Positions 31,232-39,107 of a stretch of DNA of 47,540 bases are shown here, piece by piece. The stretch's first letter is position 1. Each line of letters opens with the position of its first letter. A program made the translations under genes and the position numbers. The notes beneath the pieces are model-generated. The model searched no databases. It saw only the letters and a program-made list of their open reading frames with translations, and was not told where the DNA came from. The stretch lies in assembly GCA_016191335.1 (NCBI GenBank), contig JACPOW010000106.1, positions 1 to 47,540 on the forward strand. Direction: 5' to 3'. The DNA comes from Elusimicrobiota bacterium (GTDB lineage Bacteria; Elusimicrobiota; Elusimicrobia; UBA1565; UBA9628).

Positions 31232-31684
31232 ATGCTGAACGTCAACCGCCGCATCCTCATCAGCGCTCCCTACGAATCGGTCCGCAGCTACCTGCGCGAC
31301 CTGGGGGAGATCGCCCACTACGAGCCGAAGGTCGACTCCATCTCGGTGTCCTCCGAGGGCGAGTCCGCCGAGGCCGCCGGGCATTTCTTCGGGATGCCGT
31401 GGCACGGCACCTTCCGCTTCGACTTCGAGCCGGACGGCGGCTACCGCGGCGTGATGCTCTCCGGCCCGCTCAGGCGGATGGAGTGCCGCATGCTCATCCG
31501 CCCGGTCAACGGCGGCACCATTCTCGAGCACGACGAGGAGTACGAGCTGCCCCTCTTCCTCCGCCCTCTTCAGCCGATGGTCCGCCGCTGGCTGAACCAC
31601 ACCCTCGAGACCGAGCTCGACGTCATCAAGGAGCGCGCCGAGGCCCTCAACCGTCAGCTCCAGCTCAAGGTCCTCGACGCCTGA
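31232..31684 (+). CDS. SRPBCC (START-like) family protein
   Basis: This 150-residue protein looks like a polyketide-cyclase/START-type helix-grip fold: RRILISAPYESVRSYLRDLGEIAHYEPKV at the N-terminus, alternating strands in the middle, and a long amphipathic C-terminal helix (LNHTLETELDVIKERAEALN). Members bind hydrophobic ligands or help coenzyme Q handling; no specific role can be read here. It starts 21 bases downstream of the tRNA-Gly and has no evident ribosome site, so processing of a joint tRNA-mRNA transcript is a possible origin of its mRNA. Confidence 0.7.
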   Translation: MLNVNRRILISAPYESVRSYLRDLGEIAHYEPKVDSISVSSEGESAEAAGHFFGMPWHGTFRFDFEPDGGYRGVMLSGPLRRMECRMLIRPVNGGTILEHDEEYELPLFLRPLQPMVRRWLNHTLETELDVIKERAEALNRQLQLKVLDA

Positions 31685-31760
31685 CACGGGGCGTTCGGCC
31701 CAGCGCCGCCGGGACAACCCGCGCGAGCACCACGGCGGGCGCGGCGAGCGGTAAACGAGT

Positions 31761-31783
31761 CGCCGGGCGCGAGACGCCCGGCG
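31761..31783. terminator. Bidirectional GC hairpin
   Basis: A perfect 9-bp stem, CGCCGGGCG and CGCCCGGCG with loop CGAGA, lies between two convergent genes (SRPBCC and the CmpB-like gene). There is no long T-run on either side. Confidence 0.5.
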
Positions 31784-31803
31784 CAAACGCGCTAAGGAAG
31801 GGC

Positions 31804-32208
31804 TTATAGCGTTAAGAGGCGGTAGGCGCGCTCGAAGAGGAGCGCGCCTGCCGCCCACGCCGGGAAGAAGTCCAATCGCACCAGGCTCAGGACGGCCCAC
31901 TTATGGCCGCGGTACTCCGGCTCCCACGGAGCCTCGCCGACCGCCGCGCGCAGCGCCAGGCCGGTCAGCAGCTCGCAGACCATGATGATCGCCGCGTACA
32001 GCGCCCCGCGCAGCGGCCACGCCCAGTCCCCGACGAGCGGCAGCAGGATCCTGAAGCCCGGATACAGCAAGGCGTAGATGGGGAACATCCACACATAGGA
32101 ATATCCCAGCAGCCGCCGGTCGCGCTTGCCCGAGGTCAGGGCCGTGAACACCACCTCGGCGGCCACGCCCACGCACGCCAGCAGGATCGTCCTCTCGAGA
32201 TGAATCAT
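31804..32208 (-). CDS. CmpB-like (putative ABC-transporter type IV) membrane protein
   Basis: This 134-residue protein has about four membrane helices. GYSYVWMFPIYALLYP, the long second half with CELLTGLALRAAVGEAPWEPEYRG, and the aromatic-rich end resemble the CmpB family of small membrane proteins (PF06541). The biochemical role of the family is not known. Its start codon touches the 76-bp inverted-repeat element at 32209-32284, so its promoter and leader would have to lie in or beyond that repeat. Confidence 0.55.
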   Translation of the reverse strand: MIHLERTILLACVGVAAEVVFTALTSGKRDRRLLGYSYVWMFPIYALLYPGFRILLPLVGDWAWPLRGALYAAIIMVCELLTGLALRAAVGEAPWEPEYRGHKWAVLSLVRLDFFPAWAAGALLFERAYRLLTL

Positions 32209-32284
32209 GGTGACAGTCTTACCGGTATTTTCAGTTTTCGACGCCCTGACCGGTCAAAGTGAAAATACCGGTAAGACTGTCACC
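32209..32284. repeat. Perfect 25-bp inverted repeat, MITE/REP-like
   Basis: Arms 32209-32233 and 32260-32284 are perfect reverse complements. They begin GGTGACAGTCTTACCGG and end in the mirror form GTCACC, and the 26-base loop itself contains the palindrome GACCGGTC. The element sits between two minus-strand genes and touches a start codon. It resembles palindromic elements mobilised by IS or REP-associated transposases; a related one with GTGAC ends lies at 46992-47060. Confidence 0.65.
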
Positions 32285-32289
32285 GATAT

Positions 32290-32709
32290 TCAGGCGCCGT
32301 GGCACTTCTTGAACTTCTTGCCGGAGCCGCAGTGGCAGGGGTCGTTGCGGCCGACCTCGGGCCCGGTCTTGACCACGGTGACGCCGGGCTTGTGGGCCTC
32401 TTCCTCGAAGTCGCCCTTCTCGACGCGGTCCTTGTTCTTCTCGAGCCAGGCCTGGACGGCCTTCATGTCCTTGATGTCGACGCCGTCCTTCTGCATGTGG
32501 CCGGCGAGGACGCGCAGCTGCTTGAGGAAGGCCGGGTCCTTCCACTTGCGGAAGAAGGTGCCCATCATGCCCTTCATCTTGGGATCGTTGGCGATCTCGG
32601 GAGGCAGGGGCGGCATGCCCGCGGGCATGCCGGGGATCGGAGCGCCTCCCTCGGCGGGGGCGGGCTCTTCTTTCTTGAACGGGTTCTTGAGCTTGGGAAG
32701 CCAGGACAT
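32290..32709 (-). CDS. SEC-C motif protein
   Basis: The protein has 139 residues from [11 protein letters not shown], chosen because TTAGGAG lies just upstream. The C-terminal [20 protein letters not shown] is a textbook SEC-C zinc motif (C-X-C-X8-C-H), found at the end of SecA and in many standalone proteins that bind zinc and the ribosome or SecB-like partners. The N-terminal part has a Pro/Met-rich linker (residues about 20-45) and a helical segment. There is no SecA helicase here, so it is a small SEC-C adaptor. Its stop lies just beside the 25-bp inverted repeat. Confidence 0.85.
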   Translation of the reverse strand: MSWLPKLKNPFKKEEPAPAEGGAPIPGMPAGMPPLPPEIANDPKMKGMMGTFFRKWKDPAFLKQLRVLAGHMQKDGVDIKDMKAVQAWLEKNKDRVEKGDFEEEAHKPGVTVVKTGPEVGRNDPCHCGSGKKFKKCHGA

Positions 32710-32806
32710 AACGCTCCTAAAATGGCGGAGGGATAGACCCTCCAATCTAACGACTTCACCCGCCTTCTTCCTAACAGACAGGTTTTTCTTCCGAATAGAA
32801 AAAGGG

Positions 32807-32856
32807 CGTAACGGTCAGAAACGTTACGTCATGGCTCCCGAGGACGCATTGGGAGC
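32807..32856 (+). promoter_or_regulatory. Two hairpins in the integrase leader
   Basis: CGTAACG (32807-32813) pairs with CGTTACG (32822-32828), and GCTCCC (32834-32839) pairs with GGGAGC (32851-32856). Both lie just upstream of the recombinase ribosome site. They could be operator, attenuator or recombinase arm sites; the sequence alone does not decide. Confidence 0.4.
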
Positions 32857-32886
32857 GCAAGGTCATTCTATCAAATCGGAGGAATT

Positions 32887-34509
32887 ATGCTCGACGCCAG
32901 TTTAAAACGACAGTTGGACGTGATCTTGGACAACCACCGCACGAGAACGAGCGGGGAGTCGTTGGCCCGAGGCTCACGGGCGGGATATCAAAAAGCGTTT
33001 GAGGACTTCGTTTCGGTCCTCCAGACCAAGGACCCGAAGCGGTCCCTTCGCTCCGTGAAGGACTTCAACCCGGATGACCTGGGGACCTATCAACGGCACC
33101 TGGAACAGAAGAAGATCGGTGGAGGGGCGCTCCTTAAGCCCGGATCCATAACGCGCAGCCTCATGGGTCTTAAAGCCATTTTCCAGGCCGCATATCGCGC
33201 CAAACTCATGCCCACCAACATCGTGGCCGAGTTCAAACCGAAGTGGCACGCTGCGGAGGAAGGGCGCTGTCTGACCGGCGAAGAAGTAGAACGGCTATGC
33301 GAGATTGACGAGACGTACCTGAAACATGAGACGTTGTTAAATCAGTTCTTCCATATCCGTAACGCCGTGATGTTTAGCGTTCAAAAGGACGCCGCGCTTC
33401 GAGCCGGGGAAGTGTTCCGACTCTGCGATGAGGATATCCAGTGGGCCCGTAAAACACCGGGAGGTGTCGTGCCCGTTCTGATCCGCGAATCGAAAGGGCG
33501 CTTGGCAGGCTCATCTGAAACCGTCCCGTTGACGCCATGGGCAACGGCTCGCCTCAAGCGATACCTCGACGTGCGCCAAAGAATGTTCCAAGCGAGGGGC
33601 TTAAAGCCCACTACGCTCGTCAGCGATAAATCCGGCAAGCCGCTCGGAACAGTCCTATTCGTCAATCAGCAAGGCGCAACCATGGACATGGGCGGCTATC
33701 AGCAGGCTTTCAGAGTCCTGAGCACGAAAGCCGGACTCGATTCCGGCTATACGACCCATGATCTCCGGCATACGCGCATCTGCGAATGGGTGGACGCCGG
33801 GCTTAATCCGCGCAAAGTCCAACACCTGGCGCGCCACAAGAGCGTCCAGCTTACCCTTGAAAAGTATTATCACACGTCGGAAAAAGAGATTTTCGCCGAT
33901 CTCGACGGCTTATACGGAACGAAGACCGACGTTCCCGCCGCGATTCCGAAAGACCTTATTCCTTCGGGGGAGGTCCGACGGGCATTATTCCAACACGCTC
34001 TCAAAGCCGAGGGGCATCCGCATGATGAGCATGTTTTGGATCGTCTGGACCGGCTGATTGAGGAAGGCGAGGCGGGATTGGCCGGGCTCTATTACACCGT
34101 GCATGAGACGTGCGCCAAGCTGAAAATCCAGCGAACGCAGCTTTACGTCGGCTGGATTCCAGCGGGGCACATTCACCCGCTCAAGGATGGGAGTCGCACC
34201 GTCTTTTTGAAGGCGGAGGTGGACGCCTTGGCGGGCCTGCGGACAACGGAGGAGGCCTCGCTAATTCTCGGCTACCGGGAGAAGAAGCCGACGACCATCC
34301 TGCGGTTCGCGTCCCAAGGGCTGCTCCCGGCGATCAGGATAGGGAAGACGATGCGGTTTAAGATCGACGACCTGATCGAATTCTTGAAAGACAAAAATTC
34401 TGGGCGTCTACGGCTTCCTGCGCGGGTTCCTAAAATGAAAATGCCGCCAATCGGTAGAACGGGCGATGTGTTCGGTTCCGCGAGTTTTTGGCTCCCTAAA
34501 GCGCCTTAA
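32887..34509 (+). CDS. Tyrosine recombinase fused to two excisionase-like HTH domains
   Basis: The 540-residue protein starts at ATG with GGAGG 6 bases upstream. Residues about 20-115 are a SAM-like core-binding domain, and about 125-345 the catalytic domain with Arg172 (RAGEVFRL), Lys203, HDLRH (His291, Arg294), His317 (ARHKS) and Tyr327/328 (KYYHT). Two MerR/excisionase-type helix-turn-helix modules follow (about 385-435, YYTVHETCAKLKIQRTQLY, and 440-485, TTEEASLILGY to KTMRFKIDDLIEFL). It is not an integron integrase, because the catalytic part is phage-integrase-like and lacks an IntI-type insertion. Fusion with DNA-binding modules suggests self-contained control of integration and excision. 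It bounds the island on the left. Confidence 0.85.
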   Translation: MLDASLKRQLDVILDNHRTRTSGESLARGSRAGYQKAFEDFVSVLQTKDPKRSLRSVKDFNPDDLGTYQRHLEQKKIGGGALLKPGSITRSLMGLKAIFQAAYRAKLMPTNIVAEFKPKWHAAEEGRCLTGEEVERLCEIDETYLKHETLLNQFFHIRNAVMFSVQKDAALRAGEVFRLCDEDIQWARKTPGGVVPVLIRESKGRLAGSSETVPLTPWATARLKRYLDVRQRMFQARGLKPTTLVSDKSGKPLGTVLFVNQQGATMDMGGYQQAFRVLSTKAGLDSGYTTHDLRHTRICEWVDAGLNPRKVQHLARHKSVQLTLEKYYHTSEKEIFADLDGLYGTKTDVPAAIPKDLIPSGEVRRALFQHALKAEGHPHDEHVLDRLDRLIEEGEAGLAGLYYTVHETCAKLKIQRTQLYVGWIPAGHIHPLKDGSRTVFLKAEVDALAGLRTTEEASLILGYREKKPTTILRFASQGLLPAIRIGKTMRFKIDDLIEFLKDKNSGRLRLPARVPKMKMPPIGRTGDVFGSASFWLPKAP

Positions 34510-34530
34510 ACTCCATATGGCCGGGTAAGG

Positions 34531-34559
34531 ACTACAGGATATTAAGGATATCTTGTAGT
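34531..34559. terminator. Hairpin terminator between convergent genes
   Basis: A 12-bp stem (ACTACAGGATAT against ATATCTTGTAGT, one G-T pair) with a 5-base loop separates the recombinase gene from the convergent nuclease gene. It can act in both directions. Confidence 0.5.
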
Positions 34560-34646
34560 TCGCCTACGATGAAGAAGCGCTTATTTTACGAGAGGAATGT
34601 GCCGTTGTGAGCTTTACGCGCCGCGCGCTGTTCGGTTCCGTAAGCA

Positions 34647-36302
34647 TTAGGGTTTACCGCTTGGGCCCTGACAAAATAATTGGCTGAGCTTTGCCATGCA
34701 CAGCAAGTCGCTTTTGTTCCGGTGTTTGACTTTGCGAATGATCTCGGTCTTCGAAGGACACGACCGGCAGGCGCTACCATCAATAATCTTATGATCGGCA
34801 AGCAACCCGGCAATTCCTCCGGGGAGAAGTTCTGTTGCCGCTGACTCTATACCGAAGAATGCCTCATATAGCTCGTGCAGTCCGTAGGTCCACCAGATCA
34901 CGCTATTTCGAGAACGTTGGCACAGATCAATAATTTTAATTTTACCAGCCGACGCGCCCAAGACATCGTACATGGGTTCATGATCATATCGCGTCCATGA
35001 AGCCAGAACCCGTATTTTTCGTTGGCGGAGAAATGCAATAAGTGCGTTCGTGTCGGAAGGAATCTCGAACTGTTTTAAAACGCCCTGGTGGAGAATTCCC
35101 ACGAGCCACAGGCGACCAGGGCGACGGCCAAAGGCGAGGCCCGTTTCAATATCAACAAATGCAGTGTGTTCATCGACCCCTCGCAACGGCTTAATTATCC
35201 GAGGTGCTTTCCAGGTCCTACTTGCGATCCGTGCCTTTATTTTTTTGACGTCAAGCCCGTGGCGCTTCGCAATGTTTATGGTGCGCATTTCGTCGTTTCC
35301 AAAGGTGATTTGTCGGGTGCGCAGTGCCGTTCGCACCGATGAAAGTCCGGCTATCCGACGTAAAGACCGGCGCTCATGGTGCCCAATTTCGAAAGTCCAG
35401 TTTTTAGTATCTATGACGGCGTATTTTGCGCGGTCATCGTCGCGGCGGCTTTGTGCGACATTGATTACTACTGTCCGACCGATTTTCGCCCATTCGCCTC
35501 CCCACATATCGACATGTCCGGAAATGCAAAATCGTGGTTGGTGTTCACGCACATAGGCCAAGGTCTGTTTTGATCCGATATGCTCGCCCTTCCGAAAAAA
35601 ACCATATCCTCCGCCGGAGAGGTCGAGCTTTCCGAAGGGCGGGACATGCGATAACAGGATATCCGCATGTTTGGTCGTGACTGTCTTTTCTCCATACGGG
35701 AGGCCGAAGATGCCTATGCGCTGCTTCCCATCCTGGACAGAGTGGTACCCCCATGACGGTTCGGTCAGTAGTCGGCGGTATATTCCATTTCCAGAAAGAT
35801 CGGGTGCATCGTCCTTTGGGTTTGGAATTAAATTTTGACGCAACAGTAGAATCTCGTTTTCCCTTTCTTTCAGAGTGGCCCGGCCATCATTATCAGACAC
35901 CAGATCAAAGCTGCTCCCACCGTGGAAAAAAGACCGGCCATGGACCCGGATATGGAAGTGCCCCGCTTGCCGGATGAGCCAGTCCGCATTGCCATCAACA
36001 TAATGGATTGGAACCTTTAGTGAAGGCGCGCCCTCGAATGGTCCTGGCGGCTCCGATCTGAGAACACGTAAAAGCTTCTCGCTAACCAAAGAGACATCGC
36101 CAGCGCTGACTGGTTTTATTTTTGGGTAGCCGAGTTGAGCCGTGCCGCGTTCTGTTTTTATCAGTAGAGGCCCCGCGCATGGAATTACGCGGCGAAGATC
36201 ATCGCCAGCGTATACCAGAATATCCGGACGTTGTTGGCGGATGATGTCAGATAAAAATTCTAGCGGCTGCGTTGCCCAATCGCTGAAAGCTAAAATTCTC
36301 AG
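34647..36302 (-). CDS. Metallophosphoesterase fused to RNase H-like nuclease domain
   Basis: If translation starts at CTG (36300-36302), the protein has 551 residues and a complete N-terminal phosphoesterase strand, LRILAFSDWATQ. No ATG, GTG or TTG exists in frame before residue 72, which would cut off this strand, and GGAG lies 7 bases before the CTG. The calcineurin-like domain (about 1-290) shows SDW at Asp8, YAGDD (34-35), GNAD (104-107), LSHVPP (His219) and SGHVD (His263). Several metal ligands differ from the classic DXH, GNH and GHXH. Residues about 380-545 look like a RNase H-fold exonuclease of the YprB/TM0106 type (FVDIETG, then SWTRYDHEP and a Cys-rich end). It is the last gene of the operon; its start overlaps the AAA ATPase stop. 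Confidence 0.65.
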   Translation of the reverse strand: MRILAFSDWATQPLEFLSDIIRQQRPDILVYAGDDLRRVIPCAGPLLIKTERGTAQLGYPKIKPVSAGDVSLVSEKLLRVLRSEPPGPFEGAPSLKVPIHYVDGNADWLIRQAGHFHIRVHGRSFFHGGSSFDLVSDNDGRATLKERENEILLLRQNLIPNPKDDAPDLSGNGIYRRLLTEPSWGYHSVQDGKQRIGIFGLPYGEKTVTTKHADILLSHVPPFGKLDLSGGGYGFFRKGEHIGSKQTLAYVREHQPRFCISGHVDMWGGEWAKIGRTVVINVAQSRRDDDRAKYAVIDTKNWTFEIGHHERRSLRRIAGLSSVRTALRTRQITFGNDEMRTINIAKRHGLDVKKIKARIASRTWKAPRIIKPLRGVDEHTAFVDIETGLAFGRRPGRLWLVGILHQGVLKQFEIPSDTNALIAFLRQRKIRVLASWTRYDHEPMYDVLGASAGKIKIIDLCQRSRNSVIWWTYGLHELYEAFFGIESAATELLPGGIAGLLADHKIIDGSACRSCPSKTEIIRKVKHRNKSDLLCMAKLSQLFCQGPSGKP

Positions 36303-37639
36303 GCGCTTCTCCGATTATTGGGGTCCTCGTCATCAAATGTTTCAAGCTCGCTGATATGCGGCGGCAGATTGCGTCGGACCGATGCGAATCCTAGCGATTC
36401 GCGTTCTGCTAGATCCTCATCGGGCTTTCCTGCGCCGCGCCTCTGCTTTTTCAGCGTTTCAAAACTTTCGATAAGATGGCCGTCGTTGGGTTTCTTGCCG
36501 CTATGCGCGCACTCCAAAAGGGCATTGACGATGATCTCCTGTACATAGGCCATAGAGAATCCCGTCGCCTTTTCCGCCACCCTCTCCAAGACCTCTGCCG
36601 AGAAGTATCGGGTGCCTTTTTTCTTCAAGAGCGCCAATCTTTGGCCGGCATTGGGCAGGGCAAATCTCCATACCCTGTCGAAGCGGCTTGGTCGGTGGAG
36701 AAGCGCGGGGTCTAGATTCTCAGGATGATTCGATGTCGCAATTACGAGAACCCCATCGAGCACCTTCAGACCATCGAGTAGGTTTAGGAAATGGGAAATC
36801 GAGACTTTCTCAGATTTGACTAGCCGATCTAGGTCCTCAAGGATCACAACTGCGGGGGAGTGTTTATTGGCGAGATAGAACGCGGCTTCAATATCCCGCT
36901 CCCGGACCTCAGCGCGCACATGCACGGTGATAAAGGTTGCCTTTATGGAGCTTGCGAGCGCTTTTATCGTTAGTGTTTTCCCGCATCCGGGTGCCCCGGT
37001 GAAAAGGAAGCCTCTCCTGTAGGGGATGCCAAGCTCTTTGTAACGCTCTCGGGAACTGAAAAATCCTTCAACGTTCTCTCGAATATCATCCGCATGTCCA
37101 TCGGCCAGAAGAACCTCGTCCCAGCTTACGCGAGATATTCGTATGTTCTCCCCATTGACGACCATGATATGCGGCTCGCCCGTCTTATCCCGTTGTTTGC
37201 CATATTCATCAAGCCCCCGATGAAATTCCCTTAACAGGGCATTGGACTTGGTTGAGATCATCGTCACAGTGCTGCGGCCGTGCAAGCCTTCGAAATAGAT
37301 TACGTCTCGATAGTGAATCGGTTGACCTTGCCACTCGATCTCAATGTCGCCGCTCCAGCCATTGGCGTCCAGTTCCTTTTGTCGGTCCCAATCTGACCCG
37401 GTGTCTGTTATATGGCAGTCACCATTTTGACCCAACATGTCCTCGCTTCGGACTTCGTTCAACGCGAGGCGTCGTTTCAGAATGTTCGGGTGCCGATCTC
37501 TGAGAAAATCCAGGAGATATTGGAGATAAAGTTTCCCGGCCAGTTCCGAATAGCACGCATAGGTCTTCCATCCATCGTCAACGGGGTGTTCCGTTTGGAA
37601 TTTGACCATCTCTTGCTTAAGGAATTGAGCATCACCCAT
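36299..37639 (-). CDS. Bcs1-like AAA+ ATPase
   Basis: The protein has 446 residues from MGDAQFLKQE, chosen because AAGGAGG lies 8-12 bases upstream. Residues 1-200 form an N-terminal domain with a beta-rich part like the Bcs1 substrate domain (DIEIEWQGQPIHYRDVIYFE). The AAA module (about 205-375) has Walker A GAPGCGKT (215-222), Walker B VVILEDLD (264-271), sensor-1 Asn304 (ATSNHP) and an arginine-finger region RPSRFDR. Bcs1-type ATPases in bacteria often occur in conflict systems. It overlaps the upstream small membrane gene by 8 bases and the downstream nuclease by 4, so the products are probably made in step and work together. Confidence 0.85.
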   Translation of the reverse strand: MGDAQFLKQEMVKFQTEHPVDDGWKTYACYSELAGKLYLQYLLDFLRDRHPNILKRRLALNEVRSEDMLGQNGDCHITDTGSDWDRQKELDANGWSGDIEIEWQGQPIHYRDVIYFEGLHGRSTVTMISTKSNALLREFHRGLDEYGKQRDKTGEPHIMVVNGENIRISRVSWDEVLLADGHADDIRENVEGFFSSRERYKELGIPYRRGFLFTGAPGCGKTLTIKALASSIKATFITVHVRAEVRERDIEAAFYLANKHSPAVVILEDLDRLVKSEKVSISHFLNLLDGLKVLDGVLVIATSNHPENLDPALLHRPSRFDRVWRFALPNAGQRLALLKKKGTRYFSAEVLERVAEKATGFSMAYVQEIIVNALLECAHSGKKPNDGHLIESFETLKKQRRGAGKPDEDLAERESLGFASVRRNLPPHISELETFDDEDPNNRRSA

Positions 37640-37862
37640 GGTCGTTGTCCTCCTTGCGGCTTTGTTCCAGTCGGCGCATCCGGTAGCGATTGAAGACGAT
37701 GCCAACGGCGAAGGCCGAAATGATTCCAAGAGTTTTTATCACTGTTGAAACTGGCCCTGAGGGTTGCGCGGAGAAGTGGCGATATAGATGGTCGACGAGA
37801 ATAACAATAGCCGTAAGAAAAAAAACGCTAGCCAGGTCGCGGACGATCTTTCGAAAGCGCAT
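37632..37862 (-). CDS. Small two-TM membrane protein
   Basis: The 76-residue protein has two hydrophobic segments (about residues 10-26 and 42-60) separated by a short loop with HFSAQPSGP, and a very charged C-terminus (RYRMRRLEQSRKEDNDHG). It is probably an inner-membrane anchor with a cytoplasmic tail. The start codon overlaps the HTH gene stop (TGATG), and its end lies inside the AAA ATPase start. I recognise no family. Context suggests it links the ATPase-nuclease pair to the membrane or acts as an effector. Confidence 0.65.
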   Translation of the reverse strand: MRFRKIVRDLASVFFLTAIVILVDHLYRHFSAQPSGPVSTVIKTLGIISAFAVGIVFNRYRMRRLEQSRKEDNDHG

Positions 37863-38374
37863 CAGCTATCACCTTTTTTGAGTTTCTTCCACATCCGTTC
37901 TACCCAGGTCGGCGGTTCGTAGGAAATGGACCATAAACCACCATCCGGGCTCTTGACCTCGATCTCGAAGGGGAGGTTTCCGTACTTGCTGTCGATTTCG
38001 GCGCGGATCAGCGGAATTTGATTCCACGAGAAATTCAAAATTGGCTCCATTGGTTGTCTTAAAACACTGCCCAGGCCAAAATCGAGTTTGACTGTTGCTT
38101 CCAGCCGATCTGGTGGTTGTTGGGGGGGAATCAAGGGCCTCTCAATGGAGGCTTTTCTCGAAGCCCAGGCACTTGTTGCTCGGAATCTGTCTAAATCTTC
38201 CCGTCGAAACAGAAGAGTTTTTCCGGCTTTCTCGGCGGGTTTTAGCGAGCCCTCGCCAACAAGTCGACGGATGGAAACCACGTGATAATCCAGGTATTCA
38301 GCCACCTGGGTGCAGGTTAGGAGGTGTCCACCAGTTACGGAATCATAGAGAGCAGCAGGTTCGGGGGGTTTCAT
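37862..38374 (-). CDS. HTH (excisionase-like) regulator, first gene of the operon
   Basis: The 170-residue protein has an N-terminal MerR/excisionase-type helix-turn-helix (about residues 17-65, LLTCTQVAEYLDYHVVSIRRLVGEGSLKPAEKAGKTLLF). A Pro-rich linker and an unrecognised C-terminal domain of about 80 residues follow (FDVE-type strands, ending WVERMWKKLKKGDS). It starts without a Shine-Dalgarno site next to a palindrome that overlaps a -10 box, so it may repress its own operon. It is the first of four overlapping genes; the DNA-binding module resembles the ones fused to the tyrosine recombinase at 32887. Confidence 0.65.
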   Translation of the reverse strand: MKPPEPAALYDSVTGGHLLTCTQVAEYLDYHVVSIRRLVGEGSLKPAEKAGKTLLFRREDLDRFRATSAWASRKASIERPLIPPQQPPDRLEATVKLDFGLGSVLRQPMEPILNFSWNQIPLIRAEIDSKYGNLPFEIEVKSPDGGLWSISYEPPTWVERMWKKLKKGDS

Positions 38375-38376
38375 AA

Positions 38377-38398
38377 ACTGTTATAATATAGTAACAGT
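38377..38398 (-). promoter_or_regulatory. Promoter with operator-like palindrome for the ATPase-nuclease operon
   Basis: ACTGTTA (38377-38383) and TAACAGT (38392-38398) form an inverted repeat around an AT-rich centre. On the minus strand TATTAT lies 8 bases before the ATG. An operator over the -10 box fits autoregulation by the HTH protein. Confidence 0.5.
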
Positions 38399-38412
38399 CA
38401 ATTCCGGCGTTG

Positions 38413-38628
38413 TCAAGGGGTTATTTCCCTGGCGCAAAACGCGCACCGGCAAAGATTCCTCCGTCCGGACCCGCGCCAATGGGCCGTGGCCGATTCCTCA
38501 TCGTTGAATTCGTCCCATCGTCCAAGGTTATTGATGTCCGTGCCTCCTCGAATCCGATAGAACGGGCAGGGTAATTGATGCAGTACCGCCCGGCTTCTCG
38601 GCACATTCTGATAGACCGCGTAGCTCAT
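38413..38628 (-). CDS. Small Cys/His-rich protein, zinc-finger-like
   Basis: This 71-residue protein starts at MSYAVYQNVP, where GGAGGT lies 8 bases upstream. VLHQLPCPFYRI near the start and CRCAFCARE at the end give a pattern of His, Cys and a Cys pair, with an intervening acidic helix (DEFNDEESATAHWR). This arrangement resembles the small Ada-type metal-binding domain family, so a structural zinc is likely. Function is unknown. It lies downstream of the repeat-protein gene by 17 bases and may be in its operon. Confidence 0.5.
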   Translation of the reverse strand: MSYAVYQNVPRSRAVLHQLPCPFYRIRGGTDINNLGRWDEFNDEESATAHWRGSGRRNLCRCAFCAREITP

Positions 38629-38645
38629 AGCTCCGACCTCCTCGT

Positions 38646-39107
38646 TTATGTCGACTGCCAAGCGCGCGCGTTCAAGCGCCGCTCGACTTTCTCGTAAATA
38701 TCTTCCGGCAGAGGAATCTTCCGCAAAAGCTCCCACGCTTCCGGGTTGTCGGACAGCTTTTGTAGGACAGGCTTTCTGCGGCCCCTAAGATTAGCCAGGA
38801 CAGCCGTAAGGACCACCTTCGATGAGTCTCCCGCCAGTTGCGTTACGATATCGAAGGGGACATTGGGATTGCGCAAGACGGCGGCGCGGATATAGAACCA
38901 AGTGTTAGCGGCAAGTGCGCGAAGCGTTTTTGGCGGCGTATGCGGGTTTTTTGCGACAGCGATTTTGACCATGGGTCGATCCAGCGCCAAAGCCGATAGA
39001 CCGGGGGCATGGTCCAAGGTCTTCGCCATCGCTAGTCGCTCATTTATATCCGGATGAATGGTCTTGAAGAAAAAGAAAAGCTGTTCGGGCGTGGATGCGG
39101 GTGTCAT
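38646..39107 (-). CDS. Leucine-rich-repeat-variant (LRV/HEAT-like) protein
   Basis: The 153-residue helical repeat protein has at least two clear units: VKIAVAKNPHTPPKTLRALA and IRAAVLRNPNVPFDIVTQLA, separated by about 24 residues, followed by a degenerate third (VVLTAVLANLRGRRKPVLQKLS). The NP-X-TP/VP turn is typical of LRV-type repeats, which form solenoid surfaces that bind protein or nucleic acid. Its start overlaps the end of the GIY-YIG gene by 4 bases (ATGA), so the two are probably one functional unit. Confidence 0.7.
   Translation of the reverse strand: MTPASTPEQLFFFFKTIHPDINERLAMAKTLDHAPGLSALALDRPMVKIAVAKNPHTPPKTLRALAANTWFYIRAAVLRNPNVPFDIVTQLAGDSSKVVLTAVLANLRGRRKPVLQKLSDNPEAWELLRKIPLPEDIYEKVERRLNARAWQST

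Noticed and set aside
32750..32886. A left attachment-site copy of the tRNA-Ser 3' end
   Set aside because: I looked for the GGCGGAAGGGGAGGG sequence near the tyrosine recombinase and found no match, so the left boundary of the island is unresolved.
32831..32905. A 24-codon leader peptide upstream of the tyrosine recombinase
   Set aside because: It has no ribosome site and overlaps the recombinase start; its stem-loop sequence explains the region better.
32887..34509. Identification of this recombinase as the missing integron integrase
   Set aside because: It is 28 kb from the array, has a phage-integrase catalytic domain and excisionase-like C-terminal modules, and lacks an IntI-type insertion.
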